Shown here: piece after piece, positions 35,201 through 44,300 of the stretch | Layout: each line of letters starts with the position of its first letter | Position numbering within the stretch: position 1 is the first letter of the stretch | Source of the DNA: Dyadobacter chenhuakuii | Lineage (GTDB): Bacteria; Bacteroidota; Bacteroidia; Cytophagales; Spirosomataceae | DNA length: 64,000 nucleotides | Assembly: GCF_023821985.2 (NCBI RefSeq) | Contig: NZ_CP098805.1 | Span: forward strand, 2,356,001-2,420,000 | Direction: 5' to 3' | The notes under the pieces: generated by a model | The model's input: only the letters and a program-made list of their open reading frames with translations | Database searches by the model: none | Told to the model about the DNA's origin: nothing | Position numbers and translations under genes: made by a program

Positions 35201-35691
35201 ACACGCTTTTGGAACAGATTGAAAGTAAATCCGCGCAGCATAAAATCCTGGTTTTTTCACAGTTCGTGACCATGCTGGATTTGATCAAGGCAGAGCTGGT
35301 CACGCGCGGGATTAAGTTTGAATATCTTACCGGCCAGACGAAGGACCGGGCTGCCAAGGTTGACAATTTTCAAAACAATGCGAACATTCGCGTGTTTTTG
35401 ATCAGCCTGAAAGCGGGCGGAACGGGCTTGAATCTCACCGAGGCGGATTACGTCTATCTCGTGGATCCCTGGTGGAACCCGGCAGTTGAAAATCAGGCCA
35501 TTGACCGGAGTTACCGCATCGGGCAGAAAAAAAATGTGATCGCCGTGAGGCTCATATGCCCGGGAACCATTGAGGAAAAAATCCTGGAATTGCAGGAATC
35601 CAAGAAGGACCTCGCCGACGATCTTGTAAAAACAGATGCTTCCGTCCTGAAAACTTTAACGAAAAAGGATTTGCTTAACCTGGTCAGCTAG
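32272..35691 (+). CDS. SNF2-family DEAD/DEAH helicase with SWIM zinc finger
   Basis: ATP-dependent DNA translocase of the bacterial Snf2/RapA-like type, 1139 residues. An N-terminal SWIM finger with CxCx7CxH spacing (Cys98, Cys100, Cys108, His110) is followed by a long unassigned region (about 130-670). The motor has Walker A DDMGLGKT (about 706-713), the box LDESQAIKN (DESQ, from 802), LTGTPIENN, and in lobe 2 LKAGGTGLNLTEADYVYLVD and QAIDRSYRIGQ. A second ATG at 32305 (MKKNAPADAE) is an alternative start and would leave more room for the rpiB promoter. Its stop overlaps the chitinase stop on the other strand. Role in transcription recycling or genome defence is not evident. Confidence 0.93.
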   Translation: MNVQNSSLICHMKKNAPADAENQPAHNFVFQDFNLADLTTTHILQNSAELPATDRRGFFDIQPHEIDVDYASFKIPEALTDHCKVVARQNSHSLTVYCECSKPKKRLCEHQIQVLYNLNNRKDLRAFFDKKLRFDKIRVVAQDYGLENETDLDAYFQLIYANKELEIKPKMKELIPISASSVSFLENQWINKSAIDIPGSAVQKENSKTIVVIGQHKYYEHFYFEIHEAATTRDGKLKNPLTLINPLDAIWKTQDADVIKFYTAIASFQNNFRKKQVDTDLAGLKSIVRNPHGLDFFYHNPLISENVSAASLVLVKLEKSPVDMHLNIDRKDPFFQISGQLSLNGVSLDLELVKMRYDYFVLYLDALHLIDNKDILKTVEFFSQHNQKIIIHNSKFEEFRQNLLSKLESKIRITYSYLKPATQAQKEEQGFHLENEKIIYLEDFGNYVMITPVMKYGRVEVPVFSKKQIYSVDAHGNPFSVQRDESEELRFASAIIRQHPDFEDQLGREFFYLYKECFLNESWFLNTFEEWRDQKITVLGFDKLTKIRLNPNRAQVSVHVISGINWFNTTAGVRFGNQKVTLKNLHKAVKNRTKYVQLDDGSQGILPDEWIEKFAKFFEAGEIVGDVIQTSKMNFASVSEMYDAEALSMEVKEQIAFYKSRFADFESIEAVEVPADLNASLREYQKQGLNWLNFLDEFGFGGCLADDMGLGKTLQIIAFILTQRDKDVQNTNLIIVPTSLIFNWLAEIEKFAPSLKVLTIYGADRVKTVSDFDNYEVILTSYGTLLSDVNFLRKYHFNYIVLDESQAIKNPESQRYKAARLLQSRNKLVLTGTPIENNTFDIYGQLSFACPGLLGNKTQFRNHFSMPIDRFKDNDRARELQKRIDPFILRRTKKQVATELPDKTEMVIYCEMGEEQRKVYNAYELEFYTFLNTKNEGDIARESLHVLQGLTKLRQICNSPALLNDHLYYGNASAKIDTLLEQIESKSAQHKILVFSQFVTMLDLIKAELVTRGIKFEYLTGQTKDRAAKVDNFQNNANIRVFLISLKAGGTGLNLTEADYVYLVDPWWNPAVENQAIDRSYRIGQKKNVIAVRLICPGTIEEKILELQESKKDLADDLVKTDASVLKTLTKKDLLNLVS

Positions 35692-35702
35692 TCCAGGTTT
35701 TT
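35677..35702. terminator. Terminator built across two overlapping stop codons
   Basis: AACCTGG (35677-35683) pairs with CCAGGTT (35693-35699), loop 9 nt, followed by TTTTT on the plus strand. The loop contains CTAG (35688-35691), which supplies TAG stops to both the SNF2 gene (plus) and the chitinase gene (minus). Confidence 0.7.
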
Positions 35703-36812
35703 ACTGATTTCAGTGATCAGGTATTCTTTTGGATCGTTAAAATATTCCCAAAAGAAAATGCCGGCTAACTTATTCTTCTTGACATATTTACATTTATCCC
35801 GCACTGACTTTTCATCCTCGTAAGTAATGAACACTTTCGTTGAATCATTAAACAGATACGGTGCTTTTGCCTTTTTATCGTAAAACTTTTTGTAACCATT
35901 CTGGTTGATCAATGTGTCTTTCAGCTTGGTATAACCGCCTCCCTGCACGGCTTTGACGCGTTTTTCGCCTAGTCCGTTATTATTGGCCGTTTCGGCTTCC
36001 CAGCCTTTTCCGTAGAATGCAGCGCCGAGCACAATCTTGCTTGCCGGAACGCCTGCTGCCATGAAATTCTTTACGGAGCGGTCGGCCGAGGAACCGTCCG
36101 GGTTGTAATCATATAAATTGGTGTGGTGGCCGACGGTTCCGTTTTTCCCGCCGTAATCATAAGTCATGATGAAAACATAGTCCAAAAATGGCTGTGCAAG
36201 GCCCATTTCGGTGTTTTCGACGAATGATTTCGAGCCTCCTACTGCCGTTGTGAGTTGATAAGCCCGGCTTTTTTCTTTTTGCAGCAGATCCAGTTCTTCG
36301 CGGATGGCCTTGAACATTAATGTAAAATTCTGCTTGTCCTCGGGCCGGAAAATATTGCCTTCTTCTCCCCGCATGGCAGGATATTCCCAATCAATGTCCA
36401 CGCCGTCTAGGTTGAACTGGCGTACAATGTCCACGCTGGATTTGGCAAATTTTCTTCTGGAAGTTTCGGTTAGAACAGCATCCGAAAAGTTCTCACTCCA
36501 AGCCCACCCGCCGATGGAAATCAGGATTTTAAGATCCGGATTTTTGGCTGCTTTCATTTCGTTCAGCTTGCGAAAATTGGTGGAGTCCGTTGCCAGATTG
36601 GTCAGCACGGCGAGGCTGTCCTGCACATTTACAAATGCGTAATTGATGTGAGTCAGCTTTTCGGCATCAATTTCTTCTGTCTTAACCAGGCCGCGAAAAC
36701 CGCCTACATACGCATTGACAATATATTTTTTCTTTTTTTGAGCAAATGCTGAGGCAGGGTAAAGAATGATCAGCGCGAATGCTGACAGCAGCAGATATTT
36801 AGCAGATTTCAT
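35688..36812 (-). CDS. Secreted glycoside hydrolase family 18 chitinase
   Basis: Hydrolyses chitin or related N-acetylglucosamine glycans by substrate-assisted catalysis. The 374 residues begin with a signal peptide (MKSAKYLLLSAFALIILYPASAFA). The GH18 motifs are ILISIGGWAWSENF (SxGG) and LDGVDIDWEYP with Asp136, Asp139, Asp141 and catalytic Glu143 (DxxDxDxE). FIMTYDYGGKNG and GIFFWEYFNDPKEYL follow. There is no carbohydrate-binding module or sorting domain. It lies 20 nt after a Fn3/T9SS protein on the same strand, and its stop overlaps that of the SNF2 gene by 4 nt. Confidence 0.94.
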   Translation of the reverse strand: MKSAKYLLLSAFALIILYPASAFAQKKKKYIVNAYVGGFRGLVKTEEIDAEKLTHINYAFVNVQDSLAVLTNLATDSTNFRKLNEMKAAKNPDLKILISIGGWAWSENFSDAVLTETSRRKFAKSSVDIVRQFNLDGVDIDWEYPAMRGEEGNIFRPEDKQNFTLMFKAIREELDLLQKEKSRAYQLTTAVGGSKSFVENTEMGLAQPFLDYVFIMTYDYGGKNGTVGHHTNLYDYNPDGSSADRSVKNFMAAGVPASKIVLGAAFYGKGWEAETANNNGLGEKRVKAVQGGGYTKLKDTLINQNGYKKFYDKKAKAPYLFNDSTKVFITYEDEKSVRDKCKYVKKNKLAGIFFWEYFNDPKEYLITEISKNLD

Positions 36813-36832
36813 GTTTCAGGATTTAGGATATA

Positions 36833-38011
36833 TTAGTCAAAAAGCACTATTCTTCGTGATATTACTTCTCTATCTGTCTGAATGCGAACGACATAGATAC
36901 CAGTGGTAAACCCGGAAAGGTCTGTGCGCGAAGATGCTGTTATTTTCTTGTCCATTTGTTTTATTCCACCAACATTATAAAGTTGCATTTGTGCCGCCAC
37001 AGGTCGTATTAATTCAATAACCAGCGTTTTTTGGAATGAATAAATGAGATAGTCCGACATCGGAGCCTCATGGCCGGTAATGATAGCATTGGCTAAAACA
37101 ATAGAAATAAGGCTGTAAAGCGAACTTCCACCCGCATTAACAGCCTTGATCCGATAAAAATAATTGGTATTAGCCAGCGAATCGGTGTCGTGAAATTGCA
37201 GCACATTCGCCGCCACTTTTCCAATCTGTTCAAACTGTGTGGTAACGCCTTTGGAACGCTCTATAACGACTTCTTTGGCATTGTCAGATACGGCCGACCA
37301 GCTCAATTGTACAACATCCGGCGCGATAGGAACGGCGGAAAAGTTTTCGGGCCTATCGGGCACCGGAATATTATCCGTGGTCGCCGAATCCACATTAGTG
37401 TATGCAGAAGCACCGGCGGCATTGATGGCACGAACGCGATAATGATATGTGGTGGCTGGATTAAGGCCTGTGTTTTGGAATGAATTAATGTTCGCTGCAA
37501 GGTCGGCGAGTTTTGTAAAGGAAACGCCATCCAGCGACCGTTCCAACTGAAAACCACTCTCATTCAACGCATTATCCACCCAACTCACGTTGATTTGCGT
37601 CGTCGAAACGGAAACCGCACTCAGGTTCGCAGGGGCATTTGGCGCAACGAGGAATGTGGTTGCATTGGCAATGTTGCTGTAAGCTGATTTGCCGGCGGCA
37701 TTTTTGGCCAAAATCCTGAACCAGTATTTCGTTGACGGCGTAAGGCCTGTGTTCGAGTATGTTTTGACGTTGGCTGCAAGGTCCGTGATTTTCACAAATT
37801 TCAGGCCGTCGGTAGATCTTTCCAGCTCGAAGCTGGTTTCGTCAACCGCATTATCTACCCAAGTCAGATTGATCTGCGTGGCGGAAATAGCAGTGGCGGC
37901 CAGCGCTGACGGTGCCTTGGGAATGACAGCAGCCCAGGCAGCAAGCTGGATCAAGCAGAAAACGGCGGAAAAGAAAGCGTATTTAAATGTTTTGGTAAAA
38001 ATATCATTCAT
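36833..38011 (-). CDS. Secreted triple fibronectin-III protein with T9SS sorting domain
   Basis: Extracellular or cell-surface protein of 392 residues from the ATG at 38011, which gives a clean signal peptide (FFSAVFCLIQLAAWA); a start 30 nt earlier is possible. Three Fn3 modules (about 33-120, 122-213 and 217-308) carry the repeated text TTQINVSWVDNALNESGFQL / YWFRILAKNAAGKSAYSN. A C-terminal type-A-like T9SS domain (about 325-392) has LYNVGGIKQMDKKI and DLSGFTTGIYVVRIQTD. Fn3 arrays often accompany chitinases and other polysaccharide enzymes as binding or spacer units, and the GH18 chitinase is next on the transcript. Confidence 0.88.
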   Translation of the reverse strand: MNDIFTKTFKYAFFSAVFCLIQLAAWAAVIPKAPSALAATAISATQINLTWVDNAVDETSFELERSTDGLKFVKITDLAANVKTYSNTGLTPSTKYWFRILAKNAAGKSAYSNIANATTFLVAPNAPANLSAVSVSTTQINVSWVDNALNESGFQLERSLDGVSFTKLADLAANINSFQNTGLNPATTYHYRVRAINAAGASAYTNVDSATTDNIPVPDRPENFSAVPIAPDVVQLSWSAVSDNAKEVVIERSKGVTTQFEQIGKVAANVLQFHDTDSLANTNYFYRIKAVNAGGSSLYSLISIVLANAIITGHEAPMSDYLIYSFQKTLVIELIRPVAAQMQLYNVGGIKQMDKKITASSRTDLSGFTTGIYVVRIQTDREVISRRIVLFD

Positions 38012-38064
38012 AGGTTGAGTGTAATGCAGCAGCTTTTTCATTAAATATTTCGTTCATAACGATC

Positions 38065-38967
38065 TCACAACCAGCCCTTCTTTTTGAACCAGCCATAAAT
38101 TGCAACCGTAATAAGCCCCATAACGATCATGACAACGGGGTAACCATATTTCATCCGCAATTCAGGCATAAACTCGAAGTTCATGCCGTAAATACCGACG
38201 ATGAAGGTTAAGGGCATAAAAAACACTGAAAACAGGGTAAGGACGCGAACGATCTCGTTGGTACGCTGGGAAGAAATTGAAAAATAGATCATCACCAGCT
38301 GATTCATATTCTCAAAAAGCGTGTCATAAATGTTCTGCATTTTGACAAAAAGATCCCTCGTATCCCGTGTATAGGCATTGGAATGATCGGGAGCGTCCAT
38401 CTTGTCCACAATCTCATGCGATAACATGATGATGCGGCGCGTCACTTCCACCCTGCGCCTTAGATAATACAGGCCCTTTAATAGAGAAGGCCTGCGGTTT
38501 TTGAGAAACATATTTTCCTCGTAAAACTCAATGTCGCTGGTCAATTTGGCCGAAGGTGCTTCATAGGTGGATAGGCAACTCTTAATGATCTCATTCACAA
38601 GATGTAATGTGTCCTTGCATTGATGCTGTTCGAGTTGATTTTCGGCGATGAAATTTGGCGCATCCCACGGTTTACGGTGTAAGGTGATTACTTTTTCCTC
38701 GAACATAAAAATGGCAACCTTATCAGTCAGCTCCGGAACTGTATCTGCTTCCGGGCCAACCTTTTCGGAATGGAGCCGGAAAATGATGAACACGTAGTCA
38801 CCAACTTTTTCATATTTGGGAAGATGGTCGGGCTGTAACCAGTCTTTGATGGAGGACTTATGGAGTGAATGAGTTTCGGTAAGTTGTTTCAACTCTTCCT
38901 CATTAGGGTCTGTAATATCCAGCCACTCGAATGGATATTTTGGCTTCTCGGCAATCGTATTGATCAT
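38065..38967 (-). CDS. corA: CorA-family magnesium/divalent cation transporter
   Basis: Pentameric inner-membrane Mg2+ (or Co2+/Ni2+) channel, 300 residues. A large cytosolic domain with long helices (about 1-235) is followed by two C-terminal membrane helices; the first (VLTLFSVFFMPLTFIVGIYGMN) ends in the GMN selectivity motif at 261-263 and the second is YPVVMIVMGLITVAIYGWF. The C-terminal KKKGWL is near the usual basic tail. It starts 3 nt after the NDH-2 stop and is followed after 53 nt by the Fn3/T9SS gene, all on the minus strand. Confidence 0.95.
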   Translation of the reverse strand: MINTIAEKPKYPFEWLDITDPNEEELKQLTETHSLHKSSIKDWLQPDHLPKYEKVGDYVFIIFRLHSEKVGPEADTVPELTDKVAIFMFEEKVITLHRKPWDAPNFIAENQLEQHQCKDTLHLVNEIIKSCLSTYEAPSAKLTSDIEFYEENMFLKNRRPSLLKGLYYLRRRVEVTRRIIMLSHEIVDKMDAPDHSNAYTRDTRDLFVKMQNIYDTLFENMNQLVMIYFSISSQRTNEIVRVLTLFSVFFMPLTFIVGIYGMNFEFMPELRMKYGYPVVMIVMGLITVAIYGWFKKKGWL

Positions 38968-38970
38968 AAT

Positions 38971-40239
38971 TTATTTGTCGGGCTTTGCATCCATGATGAA
39001 GCGCAGTGACTGATCTCTGGTAAAAAACGCAACCATCCAGTTATAAAAAGTTTTCACCTGGTTCCGATAGCGGATCAAAGAGAACAAATGCACGACCAGC
39101 CACAGAAAGTAAGCTATAAAACCTTTGAAATGCAAACCGGGAAGGTCGGCTACGGCCTTGTTGATGCCGATAATCGCCATAGTGCCCTTGTCTACATAAT
39201 GGAAATCCTGGAGCGTCTTACCGTCGAGCACCCGAGAAAAATTCGCTGCCAGGTTTTTGCCCTGCTGAATGGCCACCTGCGCGAGCTGCGGATGGCCTTG
39301 CGGGAATTTCTCGTCCGAAGTCATCATGCAGATATCCCCTAATGCAAAAATATCGCTGAAACCCAGCACTTTGTTATGCGCGTCCACAAGCACACGTTTT
39401 CCTTTCGCCAGCGCTTCTTTCGGAATGCCGGGCAATGCAGTGGCAGTCACTCCCGAAGTCCATATTAATGTTTCGGTTTCAATGGTTCGCCCATTTTCAA
39501 ATGTGACGATACCGTTCTCAAAATCCTTTACAGCATGGTCCAGGAGCACATTAATGCCCAGTTTTCGCAATTCTTCCAATGTATCTTCTTGTGATTCTTT
39601 GGACATCGGGTTGAGAACCACAGGCAAAGCGTCCACCAGGTAAATCTGCACTTCTTCCCTGTCGAGTTCGGGGTAATCCCATTTAAAAATATTCTTATGC
39701 ATTTCAGCCAGCATACCGGAGACTTCCACCCCTGTGGGACCCGCGCCGGCGACAACTATACAAAGGAGTTTTTTGCGTTCATTGGAATCCTGCATCTTCG
39801 CGGCTTTTTCCTTATTCAAAAGAATGTGGTTGCGCAAAGCGAGGGCGTCCCGCACCGTTTTCATCGGAACGGCATGCTTTTTCACGTTTTCCATCCCAAA
39901 ATAATTGGTTTCCGTGCCGGTGGCGAAGACCAGGTAATCGTAGTAAATATCCCCGCTGTCGGTGGAAATGCGTTTTTCATTCGGAAAAACTTCCTGAAAT
40001 GCGCCCAGACTGAATCTCAGATTTGGTTTTTCCTGAAAAAATTTCCTGAATGGATAACTGATGTTGGAGGCTTCCAGAAAACCCGTTGCAACCTGATAGA
40101 GCAGAGGCGGGAAAAAGTTGTAGTTGTTTTTATCAACAAGCACGATATCAAACCGCTTGTCTTTGGAAAGTTTTTGCGCAAGATTAATTCCTGCGAAACC
40201 ACCGCCCACGATCACCACTTTTTTCGTATCCATATTCAT
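38971..40239 (-). CDS. ndh: Type II NADH:quinone oxidoreductase (NDH-2)
   Basis: Single-subunit, non-proton-pumping NADH dehydrogenase feeding electrons to menaquinone at the inner membrane. The 422 residues have an FAD-binding KKVVIVGGGFAGINLAQ, a second Rossmann NAD site CIVVAGAGPTGVEVSGMLAE, SDIFALGDIC (the FAD ribityl motif), and a C-terminal amphipathic/hydrophobic anchor (FIAYFLWLVVHLFSLIRYRN). CorA follows after 3 nt, so the two are co-translated. A direct-repeat region of possible regulatory value lies upstream. Confidence 0.92.
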   Translation of the reverse strand: MNMDTKKVVIVGGGFAGINLAQKLSKDKRFDIVLVDKNNYNFFPPLLYQVATGFLEASNISYPFRKFFQEKPNLRFSLGAFQEVFPNEKRISTDSGDIYYDYLVFATGTETNYFGMENVKKHAVPMKTVRDALALRNHILLNKEKAAKMQDSNERKKLLCIVVAGAGPTGVEVSGMLAEMHKNIFKWDYPELDREEVQIYLVDALPVVLNPMSKESQEDTLEELRKLGINVLLDHAVKDFENGIVTFENGRTIETETLIWTSGVTATALPGIPKEALAKGKRVLVDAHNKVLGFSDIFALGDICMMTSDEKFPQGHPQLAQVAIQQGKNLAANFSRVLDGKTLQDFHYVDKGTMAIIGINKAVADLPGLHFKGFIAYFLWLVVHLFSLIRYRNQVKTFYNWMVAFFTRDQSLRFIMDAKPDK

Positions 40240-40287
40240 TTATTTATGCCTCAATGCGTGAAATCAGCTATTATAATTGTGCCGAAT

Positions 40288-40350
40288 GCATGAGCGCGCG
40301 CATGAAGGGCACATTTCGCGCATGAACACTGTGCAAAACATTGCTCATGC
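40288..40350. promoter_or_regulatory. Repeat-rich putative regulatory region upstream of ndh
   Basis: Two direct copies of CGCGCATGAA (40297-40306 and 40317-40326) sit exactly 20 bp apart, two helical turns. They are bracketed by an inverted pair GCATGAGC (40288-40295) and GCTCATGC (40343-40350). This lies between divergent ndh (minus) and the SDR gene at 40471 (plus), 50-110 nt from the ndh start. Confidence 0.4.
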
Positions 40351-40470
40351 AGATTCTTAATAGAATTTTTTGAACAAAACATCGAAATCCACGCCCGTTT
40401 GATTCACTGGCACATGGTTTTAGGGATAGGCCGCATTCACAATAATTAGAAACATTAACATTACTAAACC

Positions 40471-41328
40471 ATGGATTACAACATAGATACGAAAGGACAA
40501 ACGCAGGGTTCGCAGCCTGGTATTGAACACATTATGGATCCGGCGCCGGTCATTATCCGGGATAATTACCGGGGAAGCGGCAAGTTGGAAGGCAAAGCGG
40601 CACTGATAACCGGTGGCGACAGCGGCATAGGAAGATCGGTTGCGGTTCATTTTGCACGTGAAGGCGCGGATGTGGCGATCGTCTACTTGGAAGAAGACCA
40701 GGATGCGCAGGAAACAAAGGCGTTGGTAGAAGCAGAAGGGAAAAGATGCCTGCTCATTCCGGGTGACATTCGTGATGAGTCATTTTGTAAAGAAGCTGTT
40801 TCGCAGGTTGTAAGCGAATTTGGCAAGCTGAATGTGCTGGTAAATAATGCTGCTGAACAGCATCCCAAGGAAGATATCCGGGAGATTACTGCCGAGCAGC
40901 TCCACGTAACCTTTGCTACCAACATCTTCTCATTCTTTTTCTTTACGCAAGCTGCATTGCCGCATTTGGTAGAAGGTGACAACATTATTAATACAACATC
41001 GGTAACCGCATATCATGGAAGCCCTGCATTGCTGGATTACTCTTCGACGAAAGGGGCCATTGTTGCATACACAAGATCGCTGGCACTGGCGCTGGCAGAG
41101 AAAAAAATAAGGGTGAATGCAGTAGCGCCCGGTCCCATCTGGACGCCACTTATCCCGGCCACATTTGATGCTGAGAAAGTTGAAAAATTTGGGAAAGACA
41201 CGCCTATGGAGCGTCCGGGACAGCCTGCTGAGGTTGCTCCGTCGTATGTTTTCCTGGCATGTGAGGATGCTTCTTACATCAGCGGACAGGTGCTGCACCC
41301 GAACGGTGGGCAGGTTGTTAACGGATAA
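40471..41328 (+). CDS. SDR-family oxidoreductase (general stress protein 39-like)
   Basis: NAD(P)-dependent short-chain dehydrogenase, 285 residues. It has the long N-terminal extension of the YdaD/YhxD/Gsp39 group (PGIEHIMDPAPVIIRDNYRG) before AALITGGDSGIGRSVAVHFA. Further motifs are LVNNAAEQHP, INTTSVTAYHG (Ser), LLDYSSTKGAIVAYTRSLA (Tyr, Lys) and NAVAPGPIWTPL. Proteins of this group are induced by general stress in other bacteria; the substrate is not known. A near-perfect hairpin ends the gene against the convergent hybrid kinase. Confidence 0.93.
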   Translation: MDYNIDTKGQTQGSQPGIEHIMDPAPVIIRDNYRGSGKLEGKAALITGGDSGIGRSVAVHFAREGADVAIVYLEEDQDAQETKALVEAEGKRCLLIPGDIRDESFCKEAVSQVVSEFGKLNVLVNNAAEQHPKEDIREITAEQLHVTFATNIFSFFFFTQAALPHLVEGDNIINTTSVTAYHGSPALLDYSSTKGAIVAYTRSLALALAEKKIRVNAVAPGPIWTPLIPATFDAEKVEKFGKDTPMERPGQPAEVAPSYVFLACEDASYISGQVLHPNGGQVVNG

Positions 41329-41330
41329 TA

Positions 41331-41370
41331 GTAAATTAGAAATGGGCCATACGGCCCATTTCTAATTTAC
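41331..41370. terminator. Perfect 18-bp bidirectional terminator containing the kinase stop codon
   Basis: GTAAATTAGAAATGGGCC (41331-41348) and its exact inverse complement (41353-41370) enclose ATAC. The TAG stop of the hybrid kinase (41364-41362) lies within the right arm; the SDR stop is 3 nt to the left. Confidence 0.8.
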
Positions 41371-44300
41371 CTCGACTTCCGAACGTTGCAGGAGCCACTT
41401 CACAATGGTTTCTTGCAATGTATCTTTCACGACGGGTTTGGTAAGATAATCGTCCATTCCCGCATTAAGGCACTTCTCCCGCTCGCCTACCACTGTTCCC
41501 GCGGTAAGCGCAATAATCGGGATCCGCCTGCCCGATTCCATCCTGCGTATCTCCTGCGTGGCTTCATAACCATTCACTTCGGGCATCTGGATATCCATAA
41601 ATATGATGTCAGGATTTGTTTCCGCATACAGTTTGACGGCTTCTTTCCCGTTCACGGCTTCGATCATGGTTACATTGGACAGAATCTTGCCTAACATGGT
41701 TTTCACCAGCAACATATTAATCTTGTGATCTTCGGCAATCAGCACTGTAATGGCGTCGGATAATGCTTCTGCAGTAATGCTTCTTGCAGTATCGACAGTG
41801 AGTTGCCGGGTAGGCTGATTTTTGGTATGTATCCGCGACAACATCGAGAACAACTGCTTGATCTTGACAGGCTTTACGAGGAAACGCGGAACATTGAGCT
41901 CGGTCATTACAGCCGTAAGCGTTTCCTCTTCAAAAGAATCATTGAGCAGGATTATAGGCAAATTTTTCAAATCCTCATCATTGCTGTTTCGGACTTTACG
42001 GATCGTTTCAATGCCGTCCATTTCCGGCATCTGGCAATCCATCAGGACTACGTCATATTTCACGTCCGAGAATAATTTTTCTAATGCTTCCTGCCCGCTT
42101 GAAACGAAATCGGAATCAATGTCTTTGTTGATCAGGACGTCGGTGAGGATAGTTCCGTTATGCACATTGTCGTCCACTACAAGGACACGCCTGATGTTGT
42201 CCGTATTGTCCCAGAAGAACTCGTCCCCGTCCGGGATAATTTTGAATGTTACATCAAAAAAGAAAATACTGCCTTCATTGGCTTTGCTGCTGAGCTGCAA
42301 TCGGCTGTCCATTAATTCCAGCAGACTGTTTGAAATGGTAAGCCCCAGACCAGTTCCGCCAAATCGTTTTGTCGTGGAAGAATCTGCCTGGGAAAAAGCA
42401 TCAAATATCTTACGCTGGTTTTCGGGCTCGATCCCGATCCCGGTGTCCCGCACCAAGAAACGGATGGCCACTTCATCATCATTGCGGCCGAGCAATGCTA
42501 TTTGCAGCTCTACCTCCCCGTCAATGGTAAATTTCACTGCATTGCTAAGCAGGTTTGCCAAAACCTGTTTCAGACGCAACGGATCTGCCAGCACATAATG
42601 CGGAATGTCGGCCGGGATGTTTAAAAGCATTTCCAGATGCTTCTGCTGCGCCTGGTAAGTAAGCATATCCGCTACTTGTCCGCAGACTGTCAGCAGATCT
42701 GTTTTCTCATAGCGAAGATCCAGCTTTCCGGCCTCGATCTTCGAGAAGTCGAGAATATCATTGATGATTTCCAGCAGCGAATTGGCAGATTGGAAAACCA
42801 TGGACATGTATTGCTGCTGCGTTTCGTCCAGGCGCGTTTTCATCAGCAAGTCGGTGAAACCAACCACGCCGTTAAGCGGCGTCCGTATTTCATGGCTCAT
42901 ATTGGCCAGAAATTCCGATTTAAGCTTGCTCGCTGATTCAGCCTGTTCGCGTGCTTCCAGCAGTTCCAGCTCTGCGTGCTTTCGCTGCGTAATGTCCCTG
43001 ATCACCGCTTGTATGATCTGGGAGTCGTTAACATTGATCAGATTCAGAAGCACTTCCGCAACGAAACTGTCCGTATCGGGTCCGAAGCGCTTGAACACCC
43101 ATTCAAAACTATGGCTCCCGATCTCGTAAGCCATTTCAAGATTCTCTTTGGCAATGCCTGCCAGCTGGTCGTAGGTTGTGTAGGTTGCAGCGGCGAGCTC
43201 TTCATGCGTTTTACCGATGAGACTGTCAATCGAATCCAGATTAAACATTCTTAATGCGGCCTGGTTGCAATCCAGGTATCCCTTTCTATCGAGCAGCACT
43301 ACTGCGTCGCTTGTGGAGTCGTACAGACTGCGAAACTTAGCTTCCGAATCAAGGATCGCCTCGTCTGAGCGTTTACGGCTGGTTATATCCTGAAATGCAC
43401 CATAAAGTCTCACACAGGCCCCATCCATCATTTCGGACTTGCCTATCGTCCTGACCCAGATCTCATTTCCTTTTGCGGTATTGAGCTGCAACTCAATGTC
43501 CCAGGGCGTTCCGTGGGTAATCCCGTCCAGCACCACCCTGTTGATGGCATCGCGGCTCGTGCCTTCTTTATAAAATGCGATTGCCGTATTAGCATCCGGT
43601 AAAAAATCTTCGTCTACTTCGTGTATCTGCCTTGTGATGGAAGACCAATATAATTCACCTGTTTTGGCATGCAATTCCCATCCGCCTATCCGGGCAACGC
43701 TGTTTGTTTGTTCCAGCAGATCTTTCATCCGCCGCATTTCGTCGTCCGACTTCTTGCGCTCAGTAATGTCCCTCTCTATTGCAATGTAATTCGTACAATT
43801 TCCTTCATCGTCAAAAACGGGAGTAATCTTCAAGTCAACCCAGTAGCATTCCCCATTCTTTTTATAACACAAGATCTCAACCTGAATGACCTTCTTTTCT
43901 ATGCTGGCCTTATTGATTGTCTCGATCGTGGCCATATCCGTTTTAGGGCCGCACAGAAGATCAACCGGTCGGCGGCCTTTCACTTCGCGCCGGGTATAGC
44001 CGGTTTGGTTCTCATATGCCCTGTTTACCCATGTGATTAATCCCCTGTTATCGGTTATGACTATATAATCCGTTGTGTTAGAAGCAACGATAGCCAGTTC
44101 TTTCAACCTTTCACGGGATCGGCGAAGCTCGGTGATGTTGTGGCTGGTCAGGATAATTTCGTTGCCCCGGGTATCGATGCTGGCATTGGTATTACTCCAG
44201 GACCACGTTCCGTTCTTGTGCAGGATGCGGTGCTCTATCCCGCCCCGGATGGACGTGTTGGTTTCAACAACCTTTAAAAGAGAAGCTGTACACAAATGCA

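Noticed and set aside
41822..42598. 258-codon plus-strand ORF
   Set aside because: Antisense to the kinase core of the hybrid kinase.
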